In this document: one piece after another, positions 6,371-6,616 of the stretch
Layout of the letters: each line of letters begins with the position of its first letter
Numbering within the stretch: position 1 is the first letter of the stretch
From: Corynebacterium kroppenstedtii
GTDB lineage: Bacteria; Actinomycetota; Actinomycetes; Mycobacteriales; Mycobacteriaceae
DNA: 6,616 bases
Direction of reading: 5' to 3'
Assembly: GCF_003243515.1 (NCBI RefSeq)
Contig: NZ_QFRA01000052.1
Location: 1 to 6,616, forward strand
Notes under the pieces: model-generated
What the model saw: the letters and a program-made list of their open reading frames with translations, nothing else
The model's database searches: none
Told to the model about the DNA's origin: nothing
Made by a program: the position numbers and the translations under genes

Positions 6371-6616
6371 ATGGAATTATCTGTAGATCCGTGCTCCTTA
6401 GATAGGGCTGCCTCAACGCTAAATGAAGGCATTAATCTCGGTCGAAATGATATCTTTTCACTATCCCGAGTTCTAGGAAATAATTTTACAGAAGAACCAG
6501 GATTGCGGAACTTAGGTGAGCAACATGGGAGAGTTATCTCAGGAGAAGTGGGCAGCGCAGTACAGACGCTGCGTGAACTCCGTCGTCTGATTCACTGGTT
6601 GGCTGAGGGCACGAGG
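6371..6616 (+). CDS. 5' end of an unrecognised helical protein
   Basis: ATG 6371 follows the lipoprotein stop by a single base, so the two genes are almost certainly co-transcribed and translationally coupled. The 82 visible residues start MELSVDPCSLDRAASTLNEG and end IHWLAEGTR; the frame leaves the window open. There is no signal peptide. The segment reads as two amphipathic helices (ASTLNEGINLGRNDIFSLSRVL and EVGSAVQTLRELRRLIHWLA) joined by a polar loop (GNNFTEEPGLRNLGEQHG). That shape resembles the N-terminal helical hairpin of WXG100/ESX-type secretion substrates, but no WXG motif is seen in the turn, so the family is not assigned. Confidence 0.7.
   Translation, partial: MELSVDPCSLDRAASTLNEGINLGRNDIFSLSRVLGNNFTEEPGLRNLGEQHGRVISGEVGSAVQTLRELRRLIHWLAEGTR

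Noticed and set aside
1..6616. CRISPR array, tRNA, rRNA or insertion sequence
   Set aside because: I saw no regularly spaced repeats, cloverleaf, rRNA-like stretch, transposase motif or terminal inverted repeats with target duplication.

Overview
The window carries the backbone of a small mobilizable actinobacterial plasmid, flanked by other genes. The best guess for the host is Corynebacterium or a close relative. This rests on a replicase of the corynebacterial pNG2/pGA1 type (recognised from memory of the family), GTG starts, a lipoprotein with an LLAGC lipobox, and moderate G+C. Whether this is a free plasmid, part of a larger plasmid or an integrated copy cannot be decided from the window.

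Left edge (1-860): the 3' end of an unrecognised gene, a clean rho-independent terminator, an unrecognised 114-residue gene, and a second strong terminator. Mobilization region (about 890-3631, + strand): a structured segment that is the likely oriT, then mobC, the relaxase gene, and three small coiled-coil genes. Two of those small genes overlap the relaxase in another frame: one lies wholly inside it and one begins inside it. The second of these has two membrane spans. This resembles the overprinted mob genes of ColE1 and RSF1010.

Replication region (3689-about 5197, - strand): a replicase gene convergent with the mob genes and split over several frames. Its leader contains nested inverted repeats and a strong terminator pointing the opposite way, as expected if a counter-transcribed RNA controls rep. 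Right edge (5233-6616): about 350 bases with no convincing gene, then a frameshifted lipoprotein gene and, one base later, the start of an unrecognised helical protein.

The mobC, relaxase, rep and lipoprotein genes are all interrupted: one in-frame amber codon and six apparent single-base indels. Four of the indels can be placed in runs of five or six identical bases. The plasmid module may be decaying, or the sequence may contain homopolymer errors. Restoring one base at each site gives intact proteins of about 470 (relaxase), 503 (Rep) and 261 (lipoprotein) residues.
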